A stretch of 10,380 bases of DNA. Origin: Collinsella aerofaciens. GTDB lineage: Bacteria > Actinomycetota > Coriobacteriia > Coriobacteriales > Coriobacteriaceae. Position numbers and translations under genes: made by a program. The DNA is taken from assembly GCA_030841765.1 (NCBI GenBank), contig JAUUSS010000085.1:1-10380 (forward strand), given 5' to 3'. How positions within the stretch are numbered: position 1 is the stretch's first letter; each line of letters begins with the position of its first letter. Of this stretch, positions 1 through 6,040 are shown in pieces. The notes under the pieces are model-generated. The model had not been told where the DNA came from. It did no database searches and worked only from the letters and a program-made list of their open reading frames with translations.

Positions 1-356
1 GTGGGCGTCCGCTCAGGAATCGCCGCAACATTGTGCTCACGCGCGACGAGGGCTTTGCCCCCGAGGGCGTTGACGTGGTGCATGGCATTGACGAAGCGCT
101 CGCCGCGGTTGCCGATGAACCCGTTGCGTGGGTGCTCGGTGGCGGCGATGTCTATCGGCAGTTTTTGCCGTATTGCGCGGAGGCCGAGGTTACGCATAAC
201 CACTGCGTGCATGACGTGGATACGTACTTTCCCGATCTGGATGCCGATCCCGCGTGGGAGATTGCGCGGCGTGGCGGTGTTGCCACGATTGCCGCGGGCG
301 AGGGTGACGAGGGTCTCGATTATGAGTTCGTGACGTATCGTCGCGTTGAGGCGTAA
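1..356 (+). CDS. folA: Dihydrofolate reductase, C-terminal part (5' end outside window)
   Basis: Dihydrofolate reductase makes tetrahydrofolate from dihydrofolate with NADPH in the cytosol, supplying one-carbon units for thymidylate, purine and methionine synthesis. The reading frame is open from the first full codon at base 3 to a TAA at 354-356, giving about 117 residues of a family normally near 160-170, so the N-terminal third lies upstream. Seen: a GRPLRNRRNIVLTRD stretch at the very start (the family's G-R-PL-x-x-R-x-N-(I/V)VL(T/S)R strand-turn), then WVLGGGDVYRQFLP (NADPH-binding GG-x-x-(I/V)Y turn), then VTHNH and DVDTYFPDLD (family D-T-x-FP). An ATG-less V at base 33 is internal and not a start. 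Folate genes such as thyA often lie upstream, but that is not visible here. The identification is firm; the gene symbol follows the family. Confidence 0.9.
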   Translation, partial: GRPLRNRRNIVLTRDEGFAPEGVDVVHGIDEALAAVADEPVAWVLGGGDVYRQFLPYCAEAEVTHNHCVHDVDTYFPDLDADPAWEIARRGGVATIAAGEGDEGLDYEFVTYRRVEA

Positions 357-398
357 ATCGTCTGGCGTGAACGGTATCATCGGGTTGTTTGAATGCAT

Positions 399-421
399 GG
401 GGCGGCGCTTAGCGTCGCCTC
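399..421 (+). terminator. Candidate hairpin after folA
   Basis: An 8-bp G/C-rich stem (401-408 with 412-419, one G-T pair, loop TTA), extendable by a G-T and a G-C pair to 399/421, sits 42 bases after the folA stop. The downstream tract is only GTTTGGT, so it is a weak intrinsic terminator at best. It could also simply separate folA from the methyltransferase transcript as a 3'-end stabiliser. Confidence 0.4.
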
Positions 422-465
422 GTTTGGTATAGATGTACTGTAAAGAAGGTTGCGGGCAGGCTGCT

Positions 466-1380
466 ATGACTGATGCCGTTGAGGTTCTGCGAATTGATTC
501 GCTCGAGGACGAGCGGCTCGATGCCTACGTGCGACTGACCGAGCGTGAGCTTCGCTGCGTGCTGGAGCCGCAGAAGGGCATTTTTATCGCTGAGAGTGCC
601 AAGGTCATCGAGCGTGCGGTTCGCGCCGGATATGAGCCGGTGAGCTTTCTTCTGGGCGAGCGCTGGCTCGACCAGATGATGCCGCTGTTTGACCAGCTTG
701 TCGTGCGCGAGGGAGCGGGTCCGGTTCCCGTGTTCGTGGCCTCCATGGAGCTCATGGAGCAGTTGACGGGCTTTAACGTGACGCGCGGCGCGCTGGCGGC
801 GTTCCGTCGCCCGCGTCAGATTCCGGTTGATGAGTTCTTGGGCGGCGTTGTCGAGGCGGCGGGGGGTCGTCCGGTGCGCGTGTGCGTGCTTGAGGGTATT
901 GTCGATCACACCAATGTTGGCGCGATTTTCCGCTCGGCTGCCGCATTGAACGTTGACGGTATTTTGGTCAGCCCGACGTGCTGCGATCCACTGTATCGTC
1001 GCTCGGCCCGCGTGAGCATGGGCACCGTGTTTCAGGTGCCGTGGACGCGCATTGGCAGCGAGGCTCGTGTGTGGCCGCATGATGGTCTGAGCGCGTTGCA
1101 CGATGCCGGTTTTTCGTGTGCCGCTATGGCGTTGACGGACGACTCTGTTTCGCTTGATGATCCTGTACTGCGGAAGATTGATCGCTTGGCGATTTTTATG
1201 GGCACCGAGGGTGCCGGCTTGGGCGCCAAGACCATTGCCGGCTGTGACCACGCGGTGCGCATTCCGATGGCGCACGGGGTCGATTCGCTCAACGTGGCCG
1301 CGGCGAGCGCCGTCGCCTTTTGGCAGCTGTGCCCGCACGTGAGCAATGAGTATCACTACCAGCCGGGTTTGTATCACTAG
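466..1380 (+). CDS. SpoU/TrmH-family RNA 2'-O-ribose methyltransferase
   Basis: This is an S-adenosylmethionine-dependent 2'-O-ribose methyltransferase of rRNA or tRNA, of the SPOUT fold, acting as a dimer with a C-terminal trefoil knot. From ATG 466 it has 304 residues. The N-terminal part (about 1-110) carries the substrate-binding region with LTERELR and the KGIFIAESAKVIERA pattern common in this subgroup. The three SPOUT motifs are all present: DHTNVGAIFRSA at about 147 (motif 1, catalytic Asn/Arg), FMGTEGAGL at 244-252 (motif 2), and IPM..GVDSLNVAAASAVAF at about 266-285 (motif 3). The frame stays open back to ATG 433, but that codon has no Shine-Dalgarno. ATG 466 has GGGCAGG (454-460) five bases upstream and matches where family members begin. 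The target nucleotide cannot be told from sequence; trmH or rlmB-like names would be guesses. It stands alone between folA and a MATE gene. Confidence 0.9.
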   Translation: MTDAVEVLRIDSLEDERLDAYVRLTERELRCVLEPQKGIFIAESAKVIERAVRAGYEPVSFLLGERWLDQMMPLFDQLVVREGAGPVPVFVASMELMEQLTGFNVTRGALAAFRRPRQIPVDEFLGGVVEAAGGRPVRVCVLEGIVDHTNVGAIFRSAAALNVDGILVSPTCCDPLYRRSARVSMGTVFQVPWTRIGSEARVWPHDGLSALHDAGFSCAAMALTDDSVSLDDPVLRKIDRLAIFMGTEGAGLGAKTIAGCDHAVRIPMAHGVDSLNVAAASAVAFWQLCPHVSNEYHYQPGLYH

Positions 1381-1494
1381 GCAGATATTTTGCACTGGGC
1401 TCTGATTCGGGGTGTTTCGGTCGACGCCGGTCGGTGCTAAGCTGGTATTTGCTTTGGTCTTAAATTGCCGTTTTGTTGTTTAACATACGTTGGC

Positions 1495-1501
1495 GGGGAG
1501 G
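1495..1501 (+). promoter_or_regulatory. Ribosome binding site fixing the GTG start of the MATE gene
   Basis: GGGGAGG lies four bases before GTG 1506. The in-frame ATG at 1473 has no comparable purine tract upstream (T-rich sequence instead), so this site decides in favour of the GTG start. Confidence 0.8.
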
Positions 1502-1505
1502 GCGT

Positions 1506-2855
1506 GTGGCTAAGAAATCTACGGCTATCGATGTAACGCAGGGTGTCATTTGGCAACAGCTGCTGTCGCTGTGCGTTCCCATCTTTTTTAGTTCGTTTTT
1601 TCAGCAGGCCTACACGCTTATCGGTACGTATATCGTTGGCCAGTTTGGCGGCAAGCTCGCGCTGGGTGGCATTCAAGCCACGATGGTGCTCACCGAGCTC
1701 TGCATTGGCTTTTGCGTTGGCGTCGGAGCCGGCTGCGCGGTCATTACCGGTCAGTATTTTGGCCAGCACGATGATGAGCGACTGAGTCGTTCGGTCCATA
1801 CAGCCATGACGCTCGCGCTGGTGGGCGGTATCGCTTTCTCGATTCTTGGCATAGTGTTCGTTGAGCCCATGCTGGTGCTTATGAACACGCCGCATGAACT
1901 ATTGGCCGAGGGCGTGGCCTATGCTCGCTGTTATTTTGCCGCGATGGTTGCGGCACTGCTGCTTAATATGGGAACCGCACTGCTGCGTGCCGTGGGCGAC
2001 ACGCGCGGCCCCGCCGTGATCATTGCCTCTGGCTGCCTGGTTAACGTGGTGCTGGATATCATTTTTGTCGCTGTGTTGCATATGGAGGCGCTGGGCTGCG
2101 GCATCGCGGTGGCGCTGACCATTTGCTCCAATGCAACGATGATCGTGTTGCGCATGATGCGCGCTCCGGGTGCATGGCGTCTTTCGCTGTCTAAGCTCGG
2201 CATTGATCCTGGCATTTGTAAGAGCATGATCTCGTGTGGTCTGCCGCTTGGCTTTCAGTCTGCTGCGTATTCGATTTCCAACGTTTTGATTCAGGTGTCG
2301 GTCAACTCGTTTGGTGCCGATGTCACCACGGCGTGGGGTCTTTCGGGCCGCTTAGATGGCATTGTCTGGATGGTTACCGAGGCGCTCGGCGTGTCGATCA
2401 CCACGTTCTCGGCACAGAACTTTGGCGCGCGCAACTATGAGCGCATGCGCAAGGGCTACCATACGTCGCTCGTGCTGTCGTTTATGCTCATTGGTGGCCT
2501 GTCTGCCGTGCTGCTGGTGTTCTCGGGTCCGTTGTCGCGTCTGTTTGTCGACGATGTTTCGATTTCGGCGTACACCACGACGATTCTTCATTTCATCGCG
2601 CCGTTCTACGCGATCTTCTCGATTATCGAAAACGCGTCGGGCTCCATTCGCGGTGCCGGCGTGAGCTTGCAGCCTATGATGCTCACCATCTTTGGCACCG
2701 TTGTCTTGAGGGTGATCTGGGTGTTTGCGATCATGCCCTTCGATCCGTCGCTCGAGCATCTACTGCTGGTTTACCCCGTAACCTGGCTCATCACCGCAAC
2801 CATGTTCACCATCTACCACCACAGCGGCAACTGGCTAGGTCGCGCCACCGCCTAG
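1506..2855 (+). CDS. MATE-family multidrug/cation efflux transporter
   Basis: This is an integral cytoplasmic-membrane antiporter that exports organic cations or drugs against Na+ or H+ influx. From GTG 1506 it has 449 residues, the usual MATE length, with about twelve hydrophobic segments in two homologous halves. Family marks are visible in both halves: an early VGQFGGKLALGG loop after the first helix, LRAVGDTRGP at the end of the first quarter (the family's LR-x-x-GD-x-x-x-P), MEALGCGIAVALT, AWGLSGRLD, and SGSIRGAGVSLQPM in the second half (the mirrored SG-x-RG-G-x-x-x-PM). No signal peptide is needed. The start was chosen from the strong Shine-Dalgarno at 1495-1501. No regulator gene of MarR or TetR type is adjacent, and the substrate cannot be inferred. 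The gene ends convergent with the cobA-like gene, across the inverted repeat at 2879-2947. Confidence 0.92.
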   Translation: MAKKSTAIDVTQGVIWQQLLSLCVPIFFSSFFQQAYTLIGTYIVGQFGGKLALGGIQATMVLTELCIGFCVGVGAGCAVITGQYFGQHDDERLSRSVHTAMTLALVGGIAFSILGIVFVEPMLVLMNTPHELLAEGVAYARCYFAAMVAALLLNMGTALLRAVGDTRGPAVIIASGCLVNVVLDIIFVAVLHMEALGCGIAVALTICSNATMIVLRMMRAPGAWRLSLSKLGIDPGICKSMISCGLPLGFQSAAYSISNVLIQVSVNSFGADVTTAWGLSGRLDGIVWMVTEALGVSITTFSAQNFGARNYERMRKGYHTSLVLSFMLIGGLSAVLLVFSGPLSRLFVDDVSISAYTTTILHFIAPFYAIFSIIENASGSIRGAGVSLQPMMLTIFGTVVLRVIWVFAIMPFDPSLEHLLLVYPVTWLITATMFTIYHHSGNWLGRATA

Positions 2856-2878
2856 CTCATCCGTCAGATACCCCTGAT

Positions 2879-2947
2879 AAGTTGCGGTGAAATAGTTCCT
2901 GAAAAGCCCTTGCGGACCGTCAAACAAGTACTATTCCACCGCAACTT
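2879..2947. repeat. Long imperfect inverted repeat between convergent genes
   Basis: The arms 2879-2896 and 2930-2947 pair over 18 positions with a single A/C mismatch (2890/2936); the core is GTTGCGGTG against CACCGCAAC with a C/A difference next to it. The enclosed 33 bases hold a further 4-bp pairing (2909-2912 with 2925-2928). Neither flank has a real T-tract, and the loop is long, so it is not a textbook intrinsic terminator although it sits exactly where a bidirectional one would be expected. A mobile or repeated palindromic element (REP or MITE-like) or a stable 3'-end RNA structure are the alternatives. Only one copy is in this window. Confidence 0.75.
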
Positions 2948-2984
2948 CCTTATGAGCTGTAGGTGTTGGCGGAAAACGAATCAA

Positions 2985-3470
2985 TTAGTATTCGATGCCT
3001 TGGCGGGCTAGGAGGCCTTCGTCGAAGTAGTGTTTGATGGGACGTATTTCGGTGACTAAGTCCGCGAGGTCGGCCAACGGCAGCAGCCCGCGGCCGGTGA
3101 GCACGAGTTCCGTGGTGGCGGGCTTTATCGCGATCAGCGCTTCGACATCCTCGCGTGTCACGAAGCCGCGGCGCATGGCCTCGCCGAGTTCGTCCAAAAT
3201 CAGAACGTCGACCTGTGATATCTGCTCGCATGCGAGCTCCATGATCTGTGCGGCGCAAGCCTCGGGCGTGTCGCGGTCAGCTTGTACGATGCGCAGCCCC
3301 AGGCGCGGCGCGGCATCGTGTTCGGCGCAGTGCAGTTTCTTGGCAAACTGCAGCCTAAGAACGTCGAGCCCGTAGCCCGTCGCGCGCAGCGCGAGCCCCA
3401 GCGCAGCCGTCGTCTTGCCCTTGCCGTCGCCTGTATAGATTTGAACCTTGCCGACTTACAGTGATGCCAT
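2985..3470 (-). pseudogene. Corrinoid adenosyltransferase (CobA/CobO/BtuR type) interrupted by an in-frame stop at codon 5
   Basis: The family transfers the 5'-deoxyadenosyl group of ATP to Co(I) corrinoids, making the adenosylcobalamin cofactor in the cytosol. Counted from ATG 3470, the frame encodes 161 residues: Walker A GDGKGKTT at 14-21, Walker B LILDE at 90-94, a VLTGRG strand, LADLVTEIRPIKH and the closing GL.ARQGIEY typical of the family. However codon 5 (3456-3458) is TAA. No ATG, GTG or TTG lies between it and Met 77 (3240-3242), and starting there would lose the ATP-binding loop. ATG 3470 has a strong Shine-Dalgarno (AAAGGA, five bases away), so it is clearly the ancestral start. 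The rest of the frame is intact and well conserved, which suggests a very recent C-to-T change (CAA to TAA), a base-calling error, or an unrecognised start codon. Divergent from ftsH; no cobalamin genes are nearby. Confidence 0.8.
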
Positions 3471-3475
3471 CTCTG

Positions 3476-3481
3476 TCCTTT
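3476..3481 (-). promoter_or_regulatory. Ribosome binding site of the cobA-like gene
   Basis: On the minus strand AAAGGA stands five bases before ATG 3470. It shows that this ATG, four codons before the in-frame TAA, was the functional start, which is what makes the stop significant. Confidence 0.7.
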
Positions 3482-3517
3482 CGTGCCCGGCGTCGGTTTA
3501 TCGCCGTCCGGGTTGGG

Positions 3518-3523
3518 TATTCT
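3518..3523 (+). promoter_or_regulatory. ftsH: Possible -10 element for ftsH
   Basis: TATTCT matches four of six bases of TATAAT and lies about 25 bases before the first ATG of ftsH, inside the 77-base divergent spacer. No good -35 box is seen at 16-18 bases upstream, so this is only a suggestion. Confidence 0.25.
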
Positions 3524-3547
3524 AGAAAGCATTATCAACCCCAGTAG

Positions 3548-5455
3548 ATGGAGTTCAAGCAGATGGAGATGGATGACAACAAACGTAGACGGAATATGAT
3601 TCTCTACGTGCTCATCGCCTTCGTCGTCTACCTCGTGCTCTCGACCGTTCTGTTCCCCAACATCGGTCACACGCAGCAGATTACGAAGACCGATTACTCG
3701 ACGTTTGTCAAAGCGCTCGATAAGAAGAGCGTCGACAAGGTCGAGTACAACACGGACGATTACTCGATTTATTACACCAAGAAGGGCGAGGACGAGAACA
3801 TCGCCTACAAGACGACCGGTGTGCCGAATGACGCGGGCTTTACCGATCGCGTGCTTGAGTCTGGCGCTTCGCTGGAGTCGGTCGTTCCCGATAAAAACTC
3901 GGGTTTGATGACCTACTACCTGCTCACACTCATTCTTCCCATGGCGATTTTCTTCCTCATCGGTTGGTGGCTCAACCGCCGCATGAAGAAGGCTATGGGC
4001 GATGACGGCCCGTCGATGAACTTTGGCGGCGGCGGTTTTGGCGGCGGCGGACTGGGTAAGTCCGGCGCGCGCGTGATCGCCTCCAAGGACGTGGGCGTGA
4101 CCTTTAAGGACGTCGCCGGTCAGGAAGAGGCCAAGGAGTCTCTCAAGGAGGTCGTCGACTTTCTGGAGAAGCCGCAGCGCTACGAGGAGATCGGCGCCAA
4201 GCTGCCGCGCGGTGCTCTCCTTGTTGGCCCTCCGGGTACCGGTAAGACCCTGCTTGCCAAGGCTGTTGCCGGCGAGGCCGGTGTTCCGTTCTTTAGCATT
4301 TCGGGCTCTGAGTTCGTTGAGATGTTTGTCGGTCGCGGCGCTGCTAAGGTTCGTGACCTGTTTAAGCAGGCCAAGGAAAAGGCACCGTGTATCGTCTTTA
4401 TCGATGAGATCGATACCATCGGTAAGAAGCGCGATGGCGGCGGCTTTAGCGGCAACGACGAGCGCGAGCAGACGCTCAATCAGTTGCTGACCGAGATGGA
4501 TGGCTTCGATAACCACAAGGGTATCGTTGTCCTTGCCGCAACCAACCGCCCCGACAGTCTCGATCCCGCTCTACTGCGCCCCGGTCGTTTTGACCGCCGC
4601 ATCCCCGTCGAGCTGCCCGATCTGACCGGCCGCAAGAACATCCTCGAGCTGCATGCTAAGAGCGTGAAGACCGAGCCGCCGATCGACCTGACCGCGATTG
4701 CCCGCGCCACGCCCGGTGCCTCGGGCGCCGACCTGGCCAATATCATCAACGAGGGCGCCCTGCGCGCCGTTCGCGAGGGTCGCAAGCGTGCAACCCAGGA
4801 CGACTTCGAGGAGTCGGTGGAGGTCGTCATTGCCGGCCAACAGCGTAAGTCCACGGTGCTGTCCGACCACGAGAAGCAGGTCGTTTCTTATCACGAGATC
4901 GGCCATGCCATCGTTGCCGCTCGTCAGAAGGGCTCTGCGCCGGTCACGAAGATCACCATCGTGCCGCGCACGAGCGGTGCTCTTGGTTATACCATGCAGG
5001 TCGAGGAGGACGAGCGCTTCCTGACGACGCGCCAGGAGGTCTTGGACAAGCTCGCTGTCTATTGCGGTGGCCGCGCAGCCGAGGAGCTCATCTTTGGAGA
5101 GATGACGACCGGCGCCGCCAACGACATCGAGCAGGCCACCAAGCTCGCCCGTAATATGGTGACGCGCTTTGGTATGTCCGACGAGTTTGGCATGATGGCG
5201 CTCGGTACCGTGCAGAACGCGTATCTCAATCAGGACACGTCGCTCACCTGCGCCCCCGGTACGGCCGAGCGCGTGGACGCGATTGTCGCCAAGCTGATCG
5301 AGGATGCGCACGACCGCGCTTTGCAGATTCTGAAGGAGAACAAGTTTAAGCTCCACGAGCTGGCTCGTTATCTGTATAAGAAGGAGACCATCACGGGCGA
5401 GGAGTTCATGAACCTCCTCACGCGCGAGAATCCGCTGATGCCCAAGCAGCAGTAA
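3548..5455 (+). CDS. ftsH: ATP-dependent zinc metalloprotease FtsH
   Basis: This is a hexameric membrane AAA+ protease that extracts and degrades misfolded membrane proteins and regulatory proteins on the cytoplasmic face. Numbering from ATG 3548 (635 residues): membrane helix 17-37, external domain to about 120, second helix about 122-141, and a glycine-rich linker 160-170. The AAA domain has Walker A GPPGTGKT 227-234, pore loop MFVG 259-262, Walker B CIVFIDEID 281-289 and the second-region-of-homology Arg fingers in RPGRFDR 344-350. The peptidase domain has HEIGH 449-453, with the third zinc ligand probably Asp 526 in NDIEQAT. The start is uncertain: ATG 3548 has no Shine-Dalgarno, while GGAG at 3550-3553 is nine bases before ATG 3563, so the protein may begin at Met 6. 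The sequence resembles, from memory, the FtsH group common in clostridia (HEIGH, NDEREQTLNQLL, VPRTSGALGYTMQVEE). No tilS or hpt neighbour is present. Confidence 0.96.
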   Translation: MEFKQMEMDDNKRRRNMILYVLIAFVVYLVLSTVLFPNIGHTQQITKTDYSTFVKALDKKSVDKVEYNTDDYSIYYTKKGEDENIAYKTTGVPNDAGFTDRVLESGASLESVVPDKNSGLMTYYLLTLILPMAIFFLIGWWLNRRMKKAMGDDGPSMNFGGGGFGGGGLGKSGARVIASKDVGVTFKDVAGQEEAKESLKEVVDFLEKPQRYEEIGAKLPRGALLVGPPGTGKTLLAKAVAGEAGVPFFSISGSEFVEMFVGRGAAKVRDLFKQAKEKAPCIVFIDEIDTIGKKRDGGGFSGNDEREQTLNQLLTEMDGFDNHKGIVVLAATNRPDSLDPALLRPGRFDRRIPVELPDLTGRKNILELHAKSVKTEPPIDLTAIARATPGASGADLANIINEGALRAVREGRKRATQDDFEESVEVVIAGQQRKSTVLSDHEKQVVSYHEIGHAIVAARQKGSAPVTKITIVPRTSGALGYTMQVEEDERFLTTRQEVLDKLAVYCGGRAAEELIFGEMTTGAANDIEQATKLARNMVTRFGMSDEFGMMALGTVQNAYLNQDTSLTCAPGTAERVDAIVAKLIEDAHDRALQILKENKFKLHELARYLYKKETITGEEFMNLLTRENPLMPKQQ

Positions 5456-5481
5456 AGCCGCGGCCGAGCCAGTAAACGCCG

Positions 5482-5523
5482 ACGCCCCATTTGAGCAGCT
5501 TTCTCAAATGGGGCGTTTTGCTT
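5482..5523 (+). terminator. Strong intrinsic terminator after ftsH
   Basis: A 14-bp perfect stem (5482-5495 with 5503-5516; core GCCCCATTTGAG) with a seven-base loop is followed directly by TTTTGCTT. It begins 26 bases after the ftsH stop. Its T-tract runs straight into the Shine-Dalgarno of the next gene. Confidence 0.9.
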
Positions 5524-5530
5524 GAGAGGG
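5524..5530 (+). promoter_or_regulatory. Ribosome binding site fixing the DUF523 start
   Basis: GAGAGGG lies six bases before ATG 5537. It rules out the in-frame TTG 5522 and makes ATG 5531 (directly abutting) unlikely. Confidence 0.75.
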
Positions 5531-5536
5531 ATGGAA

Positions 5537-5992
5537 ATGAAGATCGTGGTGAGCGCCTGCTTGATGGGCGAGAGCTGCAAGTATAATGGGCTCGACAACT
5601 ATCATCGCGAGTTGGTCGAGGCCTGCGAGCGTACAGGGACCGAGGTCCTCTTGGTGTGCCCTGAGGTCTTTGGGGGCCTGCCCACGCCGCGCAAGCCGTC
5701 CGAGATTGTGAACGGCGAGGTCTGTACCTGCGAGGGCGTGTCCGTTGACCTGGAATTTCGCCTAGGCGCCCAACGTGCGCTCGACATGTGCGAGCAGGCG
5801 GGTGGGCCGGAAGAGATCGCCGCGTGCATCCTGCAGGACCGTAGTCCCTCGTGCGGCGCGAGCCTCATCTACGACGGAACATTCAGTGGCACCCTCACGG
5901 CGGGCAACGGCGTCTTCGTTGATTTACTGCTCCGCCACGGTTATCGCGTGATCCCGGCTAGCGAGTTCGACCCCAGCATGCTGGAGCAATAA
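5537..5992 (+). CDS. DUF523 family protein (TudS-like, putative Fe-S desulfidase)
   Basis: This is a small cytosolic protein of 151 residues, the standard length for DUF523. Members studied experimentally (TudS, thiouracil desulfidase) hold a [4Fe-4S] cluster on three cysteines and remove sulfur from thiolated pyrimidines; most relatives have no tested role. Seen: MKIVVSACLMGESCKYNG at the N-terminus (Cys 8 and 14), LLVCPEVFGGLPTPR (Cys 41) and DRSPSCG at 101-107 (Cys 106). These match the three conserved cysteine regions of the family. Six further cysteines occur, including CTC at 63-65. ATG 5537 was chosen because the Shine-Dalgarno 5524-5530 is well placed and the family begins with M-K-hydrophobic. 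The gene follows the ftsH terminator with no room for a separate promoter between them, and converges on the gldA-like gene through a shared hairpin. The family call is firm, but the desulfidase role is inference. Confidence 0.9.
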   Translation: MKIVVSACLMGESCKYNGLDNYHRELVEACERTGTEVLLVCPEVFGGLPTPRKPSEIVNGEVCTCEGVSVDLEFRLGAQRALDMCEQAGGPEEIAACILQDRSPSCGASLIYDGTFSGTLTAGNGVFVDLLLRHGYRVIPASEFDPSMLEQ

Positions 5993-6031
5993 AAAACCAC
6001 CACAAAGGTGCGGCTCCCTTGTGGTGGTTTT
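5993..6031. terminator. Bidirectional intrinsic terminator
   Basis: The stem 5993-6008 with 6016-6031 pairs in 15 of 16 positions (core CCACCACAA / TTGTGGTGG, one A/C mismatch) around a seven-base loop. A-run on the left and T-run on the right mean each strand reads hairpin followed by T's. It starts right after the DUF523 stop and lies nine bases beyond the gldA-like stop, so it can serve both converging genes. Confidence 0.88.
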
Positions 6032-6040
6032 GGCCTGGGT

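Noticed and set aside
433..465. Upstream ATG extension of the SpoU methyltransferase
   Set aside because: ATG 433 lacks a Shine-Dalgarno and lies in a TATAGAT-like promoter stretch; ATG 466 has one and fits the family N-terminus.
409..1395. 328-codon open frame on the minus strand
   Set aside because: Antisense to the SpoU methyltransferase, Arg/His/Ala-rich, with no motif or ribosome binding site.
3200..4516. 438-codon open frame on the minus strand
   Set aside because: It overlaps ftsH antisense and then the cobA-like gene out of frame. No domain is recognisable and the frame merely lacks stops because of composition.
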